A stretch of 64,000 nucleotides of DNA from Rhizobiales bacterium dw_265 (GTDB lineage: Bacteria > Pseudomonadota > Alphaproteobacteria > Micropepsales > Micropepsaceae): NCBI GenBank assembly GCA_018449595.1, contig JAAVUU010000003.1:310001-374000 (forward strand), written 5' to 3'. The notes below the pieces were generated by a model. The model saw only the letters and a program-made list of their open reading frames with translations. It had not been told where the DNA came from and did not search any database. Shown in pieces: positions 8,624 to 17,218 of the stretch; position 1 is the first letter of the stretch, and each line of letters opens with the position of its first letter. The translations under genes and the position numbers were made by a program.

Positions 8624-9847
8624 GTGACCACCAACGTCGCACTGCAGAGAGGAAGCGACCGGATACCAGCCGCGGTCCTCATCTTGACGCTAAGTACCTT
8701 CGCGCTTGGCACTTCCGAATTCGTTATTATGGGTCTGTTGCCAGAGGTCGCACACGATCTTCATGTTTCAATTCCTTCGGCTGGCTGGGTCGTTACCGCC
8801 TATGCGCTTGGAATTGCTATTGGCGGTCCCATCATGGCCCTGGCGTCGGCGCGCCTTTCCCGGAAGCGTGCCTTGATTTTACTGATGGGCGTGTTCGTTC
8901 TAGGTAATGTTCTATGCGCACTATCATTTGACTACGGGTTTCTGATTTTTGCGCGTGTCGTTACTGCCATGGGGCAGGGCTCATTCTTCGGAATTGGCGC
9001 TGTGTTGGCGGCAAGCCTGGTGTCTGATCATCGAAAGGCATCGGCCATAGCCACTATGTTTGCCGGTCTTACCCTCGCCAATGTTGCCGGAGTGCCGCTC
9101 GGTACGGCCTTGGGAAATTGGGCTGGCTGGCGGATGCCGTTCTGGGCGATTTCAATTTTTGGTACCGTGGTCTTGATTGGGCTTATCGCCGTGCTGCCGG
9201 AAAAACATGACGAGGAGCGTGCTGACTTCATCGCGGAATTTCGCGCTCTTTCTGATCCGCGCATCTGGGCCGCCCTCGGAACGACTATTTTGTTCACTGG
9301 ATGCGCGTTTTCTCTTTTCACTTATATTGTTCCAATGATGGAAGGCCTCTCTGGCCTCTCTGCGGAGGCCGCAACGGTCAGCCTTCTTTCGGTTGGCATA
9401 GGTCTGACAGCGGGGAATTTCCTCGGTGGCAGGTTGGCCGACTGGAATGTCAACCGGGCCCTCGCTTGCATTGCAATCGCGATCGCCATCGTGTCAGTGG
9501 CGTTGCGCTGGACGAGCGCCGATTTCATTCCAGCGGAGACAAATTGGTTTCTCTGGGGTGTCGTAACATTTGCCGCCATTCCGGCATCCCAAGTCAACGT
9601 CATGAGATTCGCCTCTCAGGCACCAAATCTTGTGTCCACGCTGAACATCTCTGCCTTCAATGTCGGGATAGCACTCGGAGCCTGGATCGGCGGCGCGGTC
9701 TTGTCTTCGGGCTACGGGCTTATCGGCATCCCCGTCGCCGCAGCCGCCATGGCTATATTCGGCTGGATCGCAACTTTTGCCGCGGAAAAGCTCAACCGCG
9801 ATTTCACCAGCCGAGAGGCTACGTACGAGAGTCCAAGGCGCAAATAG
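8624..9847 (+). CDS. MFS transporter, AraJ/YdhP-type drug or sugar exporter
   Basis: 407 residues from GTG 8624, which has CGGAG 5 nt upstream; an in-frame GTG at 8618 overlaps that site. There are about twelve hydrophobic segments. The first cytoplasmic-side motifs are typical of the DHA1 group: LSTFALGTSEFVIMGLLPEVA in TM1 and GGPIMALASARLSRKRALIL in the loop 2-3 A motif. Members export drugs, sugars or metabolites by proton antiport. It follows the oxidoreductase and tautomerase genes and may export a product or toxic substrate. Confidence 0.9.
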   Translation: MTTNVALQRGSDRIPAAVLILTLSTFALGTSEFVIMGLLPEVAHDLHVSIPSAGWVVTAYALGIAIGGPIMALASARLSRKRALILLMGVFVLGNVLCALSFDYGFLIFARVVTAMGQGSFFGIGAVLAASLVSDHRKASAIATMFAGLTLANVAGVPLGTALGNWAGWRMPFWAISIFGTVVLIGLIAVLPEKHDEERADFIAEFRALSDPRIWAALGTTILFTGCAFSLFTYIVPMMEGLSGLSAEAATVSLLSVGIGLTAGNFLGGRLADWNVNRALACIAIAIAIVSVALRWTSADFIPAETNWFLWGVVTFAAIPASQVNVMRFASQAPNLVSTLNISAFNVGIALGAWIGGAVLSSGYGLIGIPVAAAAMAIFGWIATFAAEKLNRDFTSREATYESPRRK

Positions 9848-10071
9848 GGAGTTGAAAGGGGGCGTGCCTAACTTGCCGGCACCATTTTCCTGCGGAGGTC
9901 CGCCGCTGTCGCTTCCGTAGCGCATGCCTCGCTGTCCGTCATCAGCAGCAACAATTGATGCGATGGAACATTCGCTTGAGACTTTGACGATGTGTAGAAC
10001 GATCTCGGAGTGGCGTGGCGTTCGCGAGACAGGAGTGACGATAACATCAGACACATAATAAGGAGGTGAAC

Positions 10072-10197
10072 ATGGCGAGAGAATCGAGGGAGCCGGCCGG
10101 GCAAAGGTGCTCGGCTGGTCTTGTGGCGTTGGTGTACGTCCGGCACTTCGTCGAAACTAGCAGGCAGCACGATCTGCAATGCATGCCGAGTTGTTGA
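10072..10197 (+). CDS. Possible 41-aa leader peptide
   Basis: An ATG with a near-perfect anti-16S match (AAGGAGGTGA, 10060-10069) starts a 41-residue frame that ends 10 nt before the next gene's ATG. Its stop overlaps that gene's ribosome site (GAGGG, 10196-10200). No domain is recognisable. The strong ribosome site and position point to a translated leader controlling the DUF2285 gene by coupling. Confidence 0.4.
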   Translation: MARESREPAGQRCSAGLVALVYVRHFVETSRQHDLQCMPSC

Positions 10198-10207
10198 GGG
10201 ACGCACC

Positions 10208-11023
10208 ATGTCGGATACCAATGACAATATCAGCCGCTTTGGTCATGTTGCCTTGGCCCAGGCGCTCGCATACACCAGCCGCGAATGGGCCTGGGAATTC
10301 CTGCGCGAAAATTCCCAATTCGTCGATGCCTGGAAGCAGGCCACCGCCAATTTCGAAATCAGTGACGTGACGGACTTGCGCCGCAAGATTGTCGAACAGG
10401 GTGCTGTCTCAACCTTATCGCGGTTCGGTGTGCGCTACAGCAGCGCGCCCGAGCAGGATGCGCGTACCGCCGCTGTGTTCTGGAGTCCGGAGATGACCGC
10501 CGATGTGCTGCGGCTTTACGCCATCTGCCAGTGCAAGGGACTGGCAACGCCGCCGCTGTTTCATCTGACCACCGTCGCCTGCCAGGTCACGACCCTGTCC
10601 GGCGCCGATGGCGTGCAGCATCTGCTGTTTCAGGACGGCGCCCGCGCCTTGCAGGTGCGCGTCGCCGGCGCCTCCCTGGACGAGCCGGTCCATCTGTTCG
10701 CCGAGGCCATCGTCCATCCCGATCAGGAGCCCGCCTATCTGCGGGCCTTGCATTGTTTCGAGGATCTGCGGCTCACGGGGCGTCTGCTGGAGCGGCATTT
10801 TGCGACCGAGCCCTACGGCCGCCGCCTGGCCGAAGTGCTTGATGCGATCAAGGTCTCCCGCGTCAAGCCGCGCCATCGCGATATCGCGGTTGCGCTCTAT
10901 GGCGAGGCGCGGGTCGAGCGGGATTGGGTGAATCCTCAGAGCGGTCTGCGCGACCATGTGCGCAACACGCTCAAGCGGGGCCGCTATCTGGTCTCGGGCG
11001 GCTATCGCGAGTTTCTGGCTTAG
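10208..11023 (+). CDS. DUF2285-type putative DNA-binding regulator of the ICE
   Basis: 271 residues from ATG 10208 (GAGGG 7 nt upstream); an upstream in-frame GTG/ATG lacks support. The N-terminus (YTSREWAWEFLRENSQFVDAWKQA) resembles the transcriptional-regulator-like domain found ahead of DUF2285. The C-terminal third carries the DUF2285 pattern (RHRDIAVALYGEARVERDWV... RNTLKRGRYLVSGGYREFL), a helix-turn-helix-like fold common in rhizobial integrative elements. It is probably a regulator of ICE genes. It overlaps by 4 nt, tail to tail, a second DUF2285 gene on the other strand. Confidence 0.75.
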   Translation: MSDTNDNISRFGHVALAQALAYTSREWAWEFLRENSQFVDAWKQATANFEISDVTDLRRKIVEQGAVSTLSRFGVRYSSAPEQDARTAAVFWSPEMTADVLRLYAICQCKGLATPPLFHLTTVACQVTTLSGADGVQHLLFQDGARALQVRVAGASLDEPVHLFAEAIVHPDQEPAYLRALHCFEDLRLTGRLLERHFATEPYGRRLAEVLDAIKVSRVKPRHRDIAVALYGEARVERDWVNPQSGLRDHVRNTLKRGRYLVSGGYREFLA

Positions 11024-11289
11024 TCGGGCCTGCGCGCCAGTTCGCGGTAGCCGGTCTCCGTCATCCAGCGCGCCCGCTTCATGTGGCGCGCCAGGACGGT
11101 GCGCGCCCGCTCCGGCTCGCGGGCCGGATCGATGCCCAGGACTTGGCGGCACAACTCATCGTCGGGGACGCCGGCCTTGCTCATCTTGATAAGCCGCAGA
11201 TAGACCGCCAGATGGCCGTCATCATAGGCCGTGAGCGAGTCGGACCAGGGTACTTCGTCGGCAATCGGTTGGTTGCGGTCGATCGGCAA
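11020..11289 (-). CDS. Small DUF2285 domain protein
   Basis: 89 residues almost entirely filled by a DUF2285-like domain (HLAVYLRLIKMSKAGVPDDELCRQVLG... RTVLARHMKRARWMTETGYREL). The family is frequent in alphaproteobacterial conjugative elements and is presumed to bind DNA. It is divergent from the Xre gene, so the 143-bp gap at 11,290-11,432 should hold both promoters. That gap is AT-rich around 11,380-11,420. Confidence 0.7.
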   Translation of the reverse strand: MPIDRNQPIADEVPWSDSLTAYDDGHLAVYLRLIKMSKAGVPDDELCRQVLGIDPAREPERARTVLARHMKRARWMTETGYRELARRPD

Positions 11290-11432
11290 TGGTCTTTGCC
11301 CTTCAAACGACGCGGCAAACTATATCAAAAATGCGACACTTTGGCGTAGGGGCCGCCGGCCTGGGTGTCCCCTATGTAATCCTTCTACTATAATTCATAG
11401 AACAATAGTTAACAATCACCTTGCTTTGGCGC

Positions 11433-11741
11433 ATGGATTTGCTGAAGCAGGTTGGCCTCAATATCCGCAAATTGCGCCTCGCCCGCGACATGTCCCAGGA
11501 GAGCGTCGCGCTCGAAGCCGATATCGCCATGAACTATCTGAGCGGCATCGAGCGCGGCACCCGCAACGCCTCGTTGCGCGTCATCGGCCGGCTGGCCGCC
11601 GTCCTCGGCGCCCAGGTGATCGAGTTTCTTGCGCCGGTCTCCCCCAGGGATGTGCTGGGCCCGACCCTCCGGCCCGGCCGGCGTCCGCGCAATGTCGTGC
11701 GCCAGAAAAAGCCTTCGGTGCCGCGCCGCCCGCCGCGTTAG
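11433..11741 (+). CDS. Xre-family helix-turn-helix regulator
   Basis: 102 residues from ATG 11433. Residues ~3-65 form a standard HTH_3 domain (LLKQVGLNIRKLRLARDMSQ, ALEADIAMNYLSGIERGTRN). A basic proline/arginine tail follows (about residues 80-102). Proteins of this size are typical repressors that keep ICE transfer or excision genes silent. It lies opposite a DUF2285 gene. The target operator is not identified. Confidence 0.85.
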   Translation: MDLLKQVGLNIRKLRLARDMSQESVALEADIAMNYLSGIERGTRNASLRVIGRLAAVLGAQVIEFLAPVSPRDVLGPTLRPGRRPRNVVRQKKPSVPRRPPR

Positions 11742-11841
11742 GGACCGCGGCGCGGCCCTCTGATTTCACGACGATTGTCGCCGCCGCGATTGACGCCGGG
11801 CGCCTGGCAAGGGGATGGTCGCGGTGGACGGAGGTAGCCCC

Positions 11842-12192
11842 GTGGCAGTCAAGCGTATCGTCGCCAACATCGCGTGCCCCGACCCCGGCAAGGCCGAAGC
11901 CTTTTACGGCGGCATTCTGGGCATGAAGCCTGCAATGGATCTGGGGTGGATCGTCACCTTCGCAACCGGCGCCAGAACGACGCCGCAAGTGAGCTTCGCC
12001 ACTGAAGGCGGCTCCGGGACACCCGTGCCCGATCTTTCGATCGAGGTGGACAATCTGGACGAGGTTCAGGCCAGGCTCGCAAAGGCCGGCATCGCCCTCG
12101 AATATGGGCCGGTATCGGAGCCGTGGGGCGTGCGCCGCTTCTATGTCCGTGATCCCTTCGGCCGATTGCTGAACGTCCTGTCCCACGACTGA
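11842..12192 (+). CDS. VOC/glyoxalase family protein
   Basis: 116 residues from GTG 11842 (GGAGG 7 nt upstream); an ATG at 11815 is in frame but has no usable spacing. One glyoxalase/bleomycin-resistance domain, with strands VKRIVANIACPDPGKAEAFYGGILGM and RFYVRDPFGRLLNVLSHD. This superfamily covers metal-dependent lyases, dioxygenases and drug-binding proteins. Here it is probably cargo or a small resistance protein. No substrate can be given. Confidence 0.85.
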   Translation: MAVKRIVANIACPDPGKAEAFYGGILGMKPAMDLGWIVTFATGARTTPQVSFATEGGSGTPVPDLSIEVDNLDEVQARLAKAGIALEYGPVSEPWGVRRFYVRDPFGRLLNVLSHD

Positions 12193-12218
12193 GACGATGG
12201 GCGCCCCCGCCGGGGCGG

Positions 12219-12358
12219 GCCAGGCTGTCGCGCACGGAGCCCGCACGCGGTCTCCGCCCTTGCGGGGCTCCATCCCTGGCGCAAGACACCAGACAACCAA
12301 AACCAAGACATAGGGACAGCGCGGGCCGAACGGCCCGCGCTGACTTTGTTGGAAGGCC
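12219..12358. repeat. Non-coding repeat module A (partner of 19562-19672)
   Basis: The gap 12,193-12,750 (558 bp) contains no convincing gene. Its first part shares a scattered but clear alignment with 19562-19672: GGCTGTCG-G-ACG-AGCCC, TCTCCGCC, CCATCCCTGG, then a CTTTGTT...GGAAGGC tail. In between sits a perfect 10-bp hairpin (12318-12327 with 12332-12341, GAAC loop). It looks like a recurring ICE intergenic module that ends transcription units. Confidence 0.5.
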
Positions 12359-12524
12359 ATTCCCCGGAACGTCGGGTTGCGGCGTACCGGCTTAATCGAA
12401 GCGCGCTCTAATGCGGCCAACCCGTCGCGTGGGGTTTCCCCAATCTTCCGCGGGCCTGGCGGCCCTTGTGCAGACCGGGGCCCCTTTCCCACGCTCGGGC
12501 AGGACCGCGGCGGGGCCTTGCCAT

Positions 12525-12554
12525 GTGGGGCGGCGGAGTAATCCGCCGCCCCAC
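12525..12554 (+). terminator. Strong hairpin terminator before the DUF2958 operon
   Basis: A perfect 13-bp stem (12525-12537 with 12542-12554), loop GTAA, followed by TTTCATTT. The stem core GGCGGCGGA/TCCGCCGCC is the same as in the terminator after parB (15426-15449), so this is a second copy of one terminator type. Confidence 0.75.
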
Positions 12555-12750
12555 TTTCATTTGCCCGCCGCGGCTTGACCGCGAGCACGCCTCGATACGC
12601 CGGGAAGACGCCGCCCCCCTCCATTCCGGGAAATGTGTGTGGGCGGGGTCCGAGCCGGAGGCAGCAGATGCGTTCAACCCGTCACCAGCCCACCAGCGCA
12701 GAAGCCCGCGCCCACCAAGGCGGCACCCAACCCCAACCTTGGAGGCTTCC

Positions 12751-13143
12751 ATGATCCTTATTCCCGACGAACTGCGACCGCGCCTGTTGGCGAATGGCAG
12801 CGATCCCGGCCATGACCATGTGCCGCTCATCAAGCTGTTCGATCCCACCGGGCCGGATGCTTGGCTTATCAGCGAAATCCAGCCCTACGACCCTGACGTT
12901 GTGTTCGGGCTTTCCTGTTGCGGCGGCGCGGTCTCGGTTGGGCCTTTCAACCTTGCCGAACTGCACGACCTGATCCGCAGTTATGGTTTCGAGTTACGCC
13001 GCGATGCGCAGTTTGCAGGCCGCCATCCGCTTTCGGTTTATGCCGAGGCCGCCCGCGCACAAGGCGCGATCACCGAAATCCCCACCCTGCTGGACGCCGC
13101 CGCCGTGCGGCTGGCGCTGCGCAAGAATGGAGGCGCGTTGTGA
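12751..13143 (+). CDS. DUF2958 domain protein
   Basis: 130 residues from ATG 12751 with GGAGG 5 nt upstream; a longer frame from 12466 runs through a terminator hairpin and is rejected. The DUF2958 pattern is clear: MILIPDELRPRLLANG at the start, LIKLFDPTGPDAWLISEI, and FAGRHPLSVYAEAARAQGAI near the end. The family is widespread in conjugative elements of proteobacteria but its role is unknown. It overlaps the next gene by 4 nt (GTGA). Confidence 0.85.
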   Translation: MILIPDELRPRLLANGSDPGHDHVPLIKLFDPTGPDAWLISEIQPYDPDVVFGLSCCGGAVSVGPFNLAELHDLIRSYGFELRRDAQFAGRHPLSVYAEAARAQGAITEIPTLLDAAAVRLALRKNGGAL

Positions 13144-13592
13144 CCAGCTACACCGTGCAATTGGGCTATGCCCTTTATTACTTCTGCATCCGCACCGTCG
13201 AGGGCCGCACCCTCACAGAGGCTTTGAACAAGGCCATCGTGGAGGCGAATGACTGTAGCGGCTGGTCTTCGACCGATGTGTGCGGCAACACCTTTGTCGA
13301 TGCGGTGGCCGAAGGCGCGGGCGTCGATCTGTGGTCGGATGACACCAAGCAATTGGCTGTGCCGTCCTACTTCGCGGAAGGCGGCGAAGGCCCGCGCATG
13401 ATCGCCTCGCTCAAGAACGCCAAGGTGCTGTCGGTGGAAATCCCCCACGGCACCGCGCGCCTGGAAATCCGCTGCTACGACACGGACGGGATCGATCCCG
13501 ACAGTCCCTATCTCCTGACCGACGCAAAAGGCGAGACGTACCTCGCTTGCGAATGGTCGAACGTCATTCCGACCGCCGAGGCGGCGGAATAG
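13140..13592 (+). CDS. Conserved hypothetical ICE protein
   Basis: 150 residues from GTG 13140, which overlaps the DUF2958 stop, so translation is probably coupled. It is soluble and acidic, with no domain I recognise. The sequence includes YALYYFCIRTVEGRTLTEALNK and a C-terminal YLLTDAKGETYLACEWSNVI. It sits in the conserved maintenance cluster DUF2958 - this gene - ParB, so a role in ICE maintenance is possible but unproven. Confidence 0.7.
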   Translation: MTSYTVQLGYALYYFCIRTVEGRTLTEALNKAIVEANDCSGWSSTDVCGNTFVDAVAEGAGVDLWSDDTKQLAVPSYFAEGGEGPRMIASLKNAKVLSVEIPHGTARLEIRCYDTDGIDPDSPYLLTDAKGETYLACEWSNVIPTAEAAE

Positions 13593-13610
13593 GTGCAATC
13601 CCGCACCACC

Positions 13611-13658
13611 CCGGCCTCGCGCGCTGTGACATTGGAACCGTCAGACACGCGAGGCCGG
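13611..13658 (+). promoter_or_regulatory. Stem-loop in front of parB
   Basis: An 11-bp perfect stem (13611-13621 with 13648-13658) encloses a 26-nt loop, followed by TTTC. It lies between the hypothetical gene and parB. It may attenuate or protect the parB message. Confidence 0.45.
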
Positions 13659-13683
13659 TTTCACTCCAAGAAGGAGCATTGAC

Positions 13684-15420
13684 ATGCAAATCACGCAAAT
13701 CCCCTTTGAGCAACTGAAAATCTCAAAGCTCAATCCCCGCTACAGCGAGCCGCCGCCCGACACCAGCCATATCAAGCCCACCATCAAGGCCAGGGGCATC
13801 CTGCAACCGCTTCTGGTCCGCCTGGAGGACAAGCATTATGGCGTGGTGTTCGGGCGTTCGCGCTGGTTCTCCGTCAAGGAAATCCGCGCGGAAGGGGGCA
13901 GCTTCGAGACGGTGCCCTGCGTCATCATGAAATCGGGTGATGACGCCGACGCGCTGGAAGCCGGGATCATCGAGAACTGCGCCCGCAGCAACCCGGCACC
14001 GATGACCGAGTATGAAAATTTCGTACATCTCATCAAGATGGGCCGCACCATCGAAGGCATCGCACAGACCTTCGGCATCAAGCCCCATGAGGTCAAGCAG
14101 CGCCTCGCACTCGGCAATCTTCTCTCCAAGATCAGGGAGGGTTACCGCCAGGGCGACATTGACGACGACACGGTGTGCCATCTGACCATGGCGAGCAAGG
14201 CCCAGCAGAAGGAATGGTGCGAATTGTGGGAGAAGCGCAGGGCTCCGCACGGCCACCAGTTGAAGATGTGGCTGTTGGGCGGTCAGCCGATCTCCACCAA
14301 GGTGGCGCTATTCCCGCTCGACGACCACAAGACCAACATTGTGGAAAATCTGTTCGAAGACGGCGGCTACTTCAAAGACCCCAAGAAGTTCTTCTGGCCA
14401 TTGCAGAGCCAGGCGATTGCCGCCAAGGCCGACGCCATGCGGGCCGAGGGGTGGGCCAATGTCATCGTGCAGGAAATCGGGCGTCACTTCGACGAGCATG
14501 ACTACGAAAAGACCCCGAAGGAGAAGGGCGGCTCCGTCTATATCACCGTGTCCCATCACGGCGATGTGGAAGTCCATGACGGCTGGATGACCCGGAAGGA
14601 GGCCCGCCACGCCGCCAAGCTGGCCGAGAAGGCTGAGAAGGCCAAGGAGAAGGGCAAGAAGGCCGACACGGCGAAGGAGGCGGCTGATCCCACCATCACC
14701 AGCGCGATGCAGAGCTATCTCGATCTGCACCGTCACGCCCTGGTGCGGGTGGCGCTCACCAAGCAGCCGGGCATGGCCTTCCGGCTTCTGGTCGCCCATG
14801 CCGCCGCATCGTCGGGCAACTGGCGGGTCAAGGCCGATCCGCAGGTGGCTCGCAGCCCGGAGGTCAAGGCCAGTGTCACCAAGGCCCCGGCGCAAAGCGT
14901 GTTCGATGCGGAGCGCAAGGCGGTGCAAGCGTTGTTGCGCGGCACCGGCATCGCGGGCAACGGCACCGAGGCGATGTTCGCCCGGCTGCTGAAACTCACC
15001 GACGCCCAGGTGATGCGAGTGGCGGCTTGGGCCATGGCCGAAACGCTGGCCGCAGGCAGCGAGGTAGTGGACGCGGCAGGCACCGTCCTCAAAGTGGACG
15101 CCCGCACCTTGTGGAAACCGGACGACACTTTCTTTGATCTGGTGCGCGACCGGGCCAGCCTCAACGCCATGTTGGCCGAAGTGGGCGGCAAGGAACTTGC
15201 CAAGGCCAATATCGCGGAGAAGGGCAAGACGCAGAAAGCCATTATCCGCGACTTCCTGGCCGGGAAGAACGGCCGGAAGAAGGTCGAGGGCTGGCTGCCG
15301 GGCTGGATGGCCTTTCCCTTTCGCCAGCTTGGGGCCGCGCCGGTCCTCAAGGTGATCGCCAAGGGCAAGGACGCACTCAAGGGCAAAGCCAGGAAGGAGC
15401 CGCAGCGTATCGCGGCCTGA
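13684..15420 (+). CDS. Large ParB/RepB/Spo0J nuclease-domain protein of the ICE
   Basis: 578 residues. Residues ~5-110 are a ParB/Srx domain (IPFEQLKISKLNPRYSEPP, GRSRWFSVKEIRA, IENCARSNPAPMTEYENFVHLIK), followed by a KorB-type HTH region (TFGIKPHEVKQRLALGNLL). A charged linker (~300-335, Lys/Glu/Ala-rich) leads to a long C-terminal part without a known domain. It is about twice the length of chromosomal ParB, as is usual for the ParB-like proteins of these ICEs. No parA is adjacent. It probably acts in element stability or as a regulator. AAGGAG precedes the start, and a strong terminator follows the gene. Confidence 0.9.
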   Translation: MQITQIPFEQLKISKLNPRYSEPPPDTSHIKPTIKARGILQPLLVRLEDKHYGVVFGRSRWFSVKEIRAEGGSFETVPCVIMKSGDDADALEAGIIENCARSNPAPMTEYENFVHLIKMGRTIEGIAQTFGIKPHEVKQRLALGNLLSKIREGYRQGDIDDDTVCHLTMASKAQQKEWCELWEKRRAPHGHQLKMWLLGGQPISTKVALFPLDDHKTNIVENLFEDGGYFKDPKKFFWPLQSQAIAAKADAMRAEGWANVIVQEIGRHFDEHDYEKTPKEKGGSVYITVSHHGDVEVHDGWMTRKEARHAAKLAEKAEKAKEKGKKADTAKEAADPTITSAMQSYLDLHRHALVRVALTKQPGMAFRLLVAHAAASSGNWRVKADPQVARSPEVKASVTKAPAQSVFDAERKAVQALLRGTGIAGNGTEAMFARLLKLTDAQVMRVAAWAMAETLAAGSEVVDAAGTVLKVDARTLWKPDDTFFDLVRDRASLNAMLAEVGGKELAKANIAEKGKTQKAIIRDFLAGKNGRKKVEGWLPGWMAFPFRQLGAAPVLKVIAKGKDALKGKARKEPQRIAA

Positions 15421-15425
15421 CCATC

Positions 15426-15456
15426 GGGCGGCGGAGCAATCCGCCGCCCATTTTTT
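15426..15456 (+). terminator. Rho-independent terminator after parB
   Basis: A perfect 10-bp stem (15426-15435 with 15440-15449, loop GCAA) followed by six T (15451-15456). It ends the 12751-15420 operon. Confidence 0.9.
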
Positions 15457-15816
15457 CCATGCGACAGTTGGACGAGGACTCTGAATATCGACTTTGCATT
15501 TCGCCGCGCGCTGCTGGCGCCATGAGCGCCGCTGGGCCGGACGAAACCGTTGCCACGCGGACGAACGCAAATAGTTACCAAAATCTTTCGCGGATGATCG
15601 AGACAGCGCGAGAAGAAAATCCATCCCAATCCGCAAGTGCGATCTGTTCTGATTCATTTTGCGCTGCGCATCACGCGCGCCGTCTCACGCTGAGATGCGG
15701 AAGAAATGTGACAGATTCATTTTCCTCTTCCGCACACGGAGGAATTTTGCCAGCGTGTCAGACGGGGCGGGAGCGTTCCATCGTTCTCGCAAGTGTTTTG
15801 ACATGCGAGGTGAACA
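15457..15816. promoter_or_regulatory. Intergenic region before the TraF/transglycosylase operon
   Basis: 360 bp without a convincing gene; a 125-codon frame across it has no domain or fitting composition. It is more AT-rich than its neighbours. A consensus-like -35 (TTGACA, 15798-15803) lies just before the HTH gene but has no good -10. The ribosome site GAGGTG at 15807-15812 serves TTG 15817. It should contain the promoter of the downstream operon. Confidence 0.35.
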
Positions 15817-16110
15817 TTGGAAAAGGATCACGATAGATCGCCATATCTCAATACCGTGCAGGCCGCACATTATCTCAATATATCGCCCAAGACTCTGGAG
15901 AAGATGCGCGTCGTGGGCGGCGGCCCGAATTTTCGCAAGCATGGCGGACGTGTCGTCTACACCAGACCCGATCTCGATCTCTGGTCCGAGCGCCACAAGC
16001 AGGACATCACCCACTCGCCGCAGCTCCCGCATGATCCTCACGACGACGATCCGACTGACCCAACGACGCCGCCAAGATCGCAGACTTCGTGTCCCGAACC
16101 GTCGCTGTAA
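15817..16110 (+). CDS. Small HTH (excisionase-like) DNA-binding protein
   Basis: 97 residues from TTG 15817 (GAGGTG upstream); no ATG lies before the domain. Residues ~9-58 are an HTH_17/MerR-like winged helix (YLNTVQAAHYLNISPKTLEKMR, FRKHGGRVVYTRPDLDLW). The tail is rich in Pro, Asp and Thr. Proteins of this type regulate ICE transfer genes or act as excision factors. Its end overlaps the peptidase gene by 22 nt, so the two are cotranscribed. Confidence 0.75.
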   Translation: MEKDHDRSPYLNTVQAAHYLNISPKTLEKMRVVGGGPNFRKHGGRVVYTRPDLDLWSERHKQDITHSPQLPHDPHDDDPTDPTTPPRSQTSCPEPSL

Positions 16111-16580
16111 TCAGCGTCCTGGCGGTGCTGGCGCTCGCCATCGGCCCGCGTCCGCCACGGCTGATCTGGAACGCGACCGCGAGTGCGCCGGTGGGACTTT
16201 ACCGCGTGGAATATGGTAGCGCGCTCGCCAAAGGCTCGCTTGTTCTGGCCGTGCTGCCGCCGCGCCTTGCCGCTCTCGCCGCTACGCGCGGCTATCTTCC
16301 GGTGCATGTGCCGCTGGTCAAACCCATCGCGGCGTTGCCCGGCGACCGGGTTTGTCGTGAGGCGGAAGCCGTTTCCATCAATGGCATTCAAATCGCCCGA
16401 AGTCTCGCGCGGGACACCCATCTTCGACCGCTGCCGCGCTGGCAGGGCTGCATCACCCTTCATCCGGGCGAGGTGTTTCTGCTCAATCCGCACGTCGCGG
16501 ATTCCTTCGATGGCCGGTATTTCGGCGCGGTCCCGGCATCCTCCATCCTCGGAAATCTGGAGCCCATATGGACGCGCTGA
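16089..16580 (+). CDS. traF: TraF-type S26 signal peptidase (conjugal transfer)
   Basis: 163 residues from GTG 16089. An N-terminal membrane segment (VAVISVLAVLALAIG) precedes the S26 catalytic pattern: Ser32 in ASAPVGLY and Lys78 in the VKPIAALPGDRV box. TraF of RP4/Ti systems is the peptidase that matures and cyclises the TrbC pilin, and trbC is present at 27922. The C-terminal GHGDSRDSR-like box is replaced by DSFDGRYFGAV, as usual for TraF. The gene overlaps the lytic transglycosylase gene by 13 nt. Confidence 0.85.
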   Translation: MSRTVAVISVLAVLALAIGPRPPRLIWNATASAPVGLYRVEYGSALAKGSLVLAVLPPRLAALAATRGYLPVHVPLVKPIAALPGDRVCREAEAVSINGIQIARSLARDTHLRPLPRWQGCITLHPGEVFLLNPHVADSFDGRYFGAVPASSILGNLEPIWTR

Positions 16581-17218
16581 CGCTTTCGACAGTGTGTATT
16601 CTTTGCGCCACGTCGCCTGGGCCGCACCCAGAATCCGTGGCGCAATGGCAGCCTCTGATCGCCCAAGCGTCCCAGCAGTTCGCCGTGCCGCCCGCTTGGA
16701 TCGCGGGCGTGATGGGCGGCGAGAGCAGGGGCCATACCCATTTGAATGGCCGCCCGATCACATCACCGGCAGGCGCGATGGGGCTGATGCAGGTGATGCC
16801 GGATACCTATGCCGCGCTCCGGCAACGCTATCGCCTCGGCCCCGATCCCTACGATCCCCATGACAATATTGTTGCCGGAGCGGCGTATCTGCGCGAGCTT
16901 TATTGCCGCTATGGCTATCCCGCCATGTTCGCCGCCTACAATGCCGGACCCAAGCGGTACGAGGATTTCCTGTTGCGGGGCACGGCCTTGCCGCGCGCCA
17001 CGTTGGCCTATGTGGATACCATAGCACCGGGTCTGTCGGCGGCATTTGGCGGGAAGGGCGCGACCGCTTCATCCCCGCCGCGCGCGGCGGCAGACGGATT
17101 GTTCGTCGCTCTCACGATCGCATCCCCGGCATCGGGGCCGCCGCCGCAAGCCCCGTTATCGGCGTGGCGTTCGCCCGCATCCGGCCTTTTTGTGCGCCTG
17201 ACCGGCTTGGCACGATAG
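16568..17218 (+). CDS. Lytic transglycosylase (SLT, VirB1-like)
   Basis: 216 residues. The SLT domain spans ~30-145, with catalytic Glu52 in VMGGESRGH, then SPAGAMGLMQVMPDTYAAL and the AYNAG motif near residue 118. The start is hydrophobic but only weakly signal-peptide-like. The enzyme cuts peptidoglycan so the conjugative T4SS channel can cross the wall. It overlaps traF, forming an operon with it. The C-terminal ~60 residues are low-complexity Ala/Pro/Ser. Confidence 0.9.
   Translation: MDALTLSTVCILCATSPGPHPESVAQWQPLIAQASQQFAVPPAWIAGVMGGESRGHTHLNGRPITSPAGAMGLMQVMPDTYAALRQRYRLGPDPYDPHDNIVAGAAYLRELYCRYGYPAMFAAYNAGPKRYEDFLLRGTALPRATLAYVDTIAPGLSAAFGGKGATASSPPRAAADGLFVALTIASPASGPPPQAPLSAWRSPASGLFVRLTGLAR

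Noticed and set aside
12466-12750. N-terminal extension of the DUF2958 protein
   Set aside because: It runs through a strong terminator hairpin; the ATG at 12751 has a good ribosome site and matches the family start.
14308-15657. 449-codon minus-strand frame
   Set aside because: Shadow of parB that crosses its terminator.
15459-15836. 125-codon frame after the parB terminator
   Set aside because: No recognisable domain, atypical composition, and it overlaps the start of the HTH gene.
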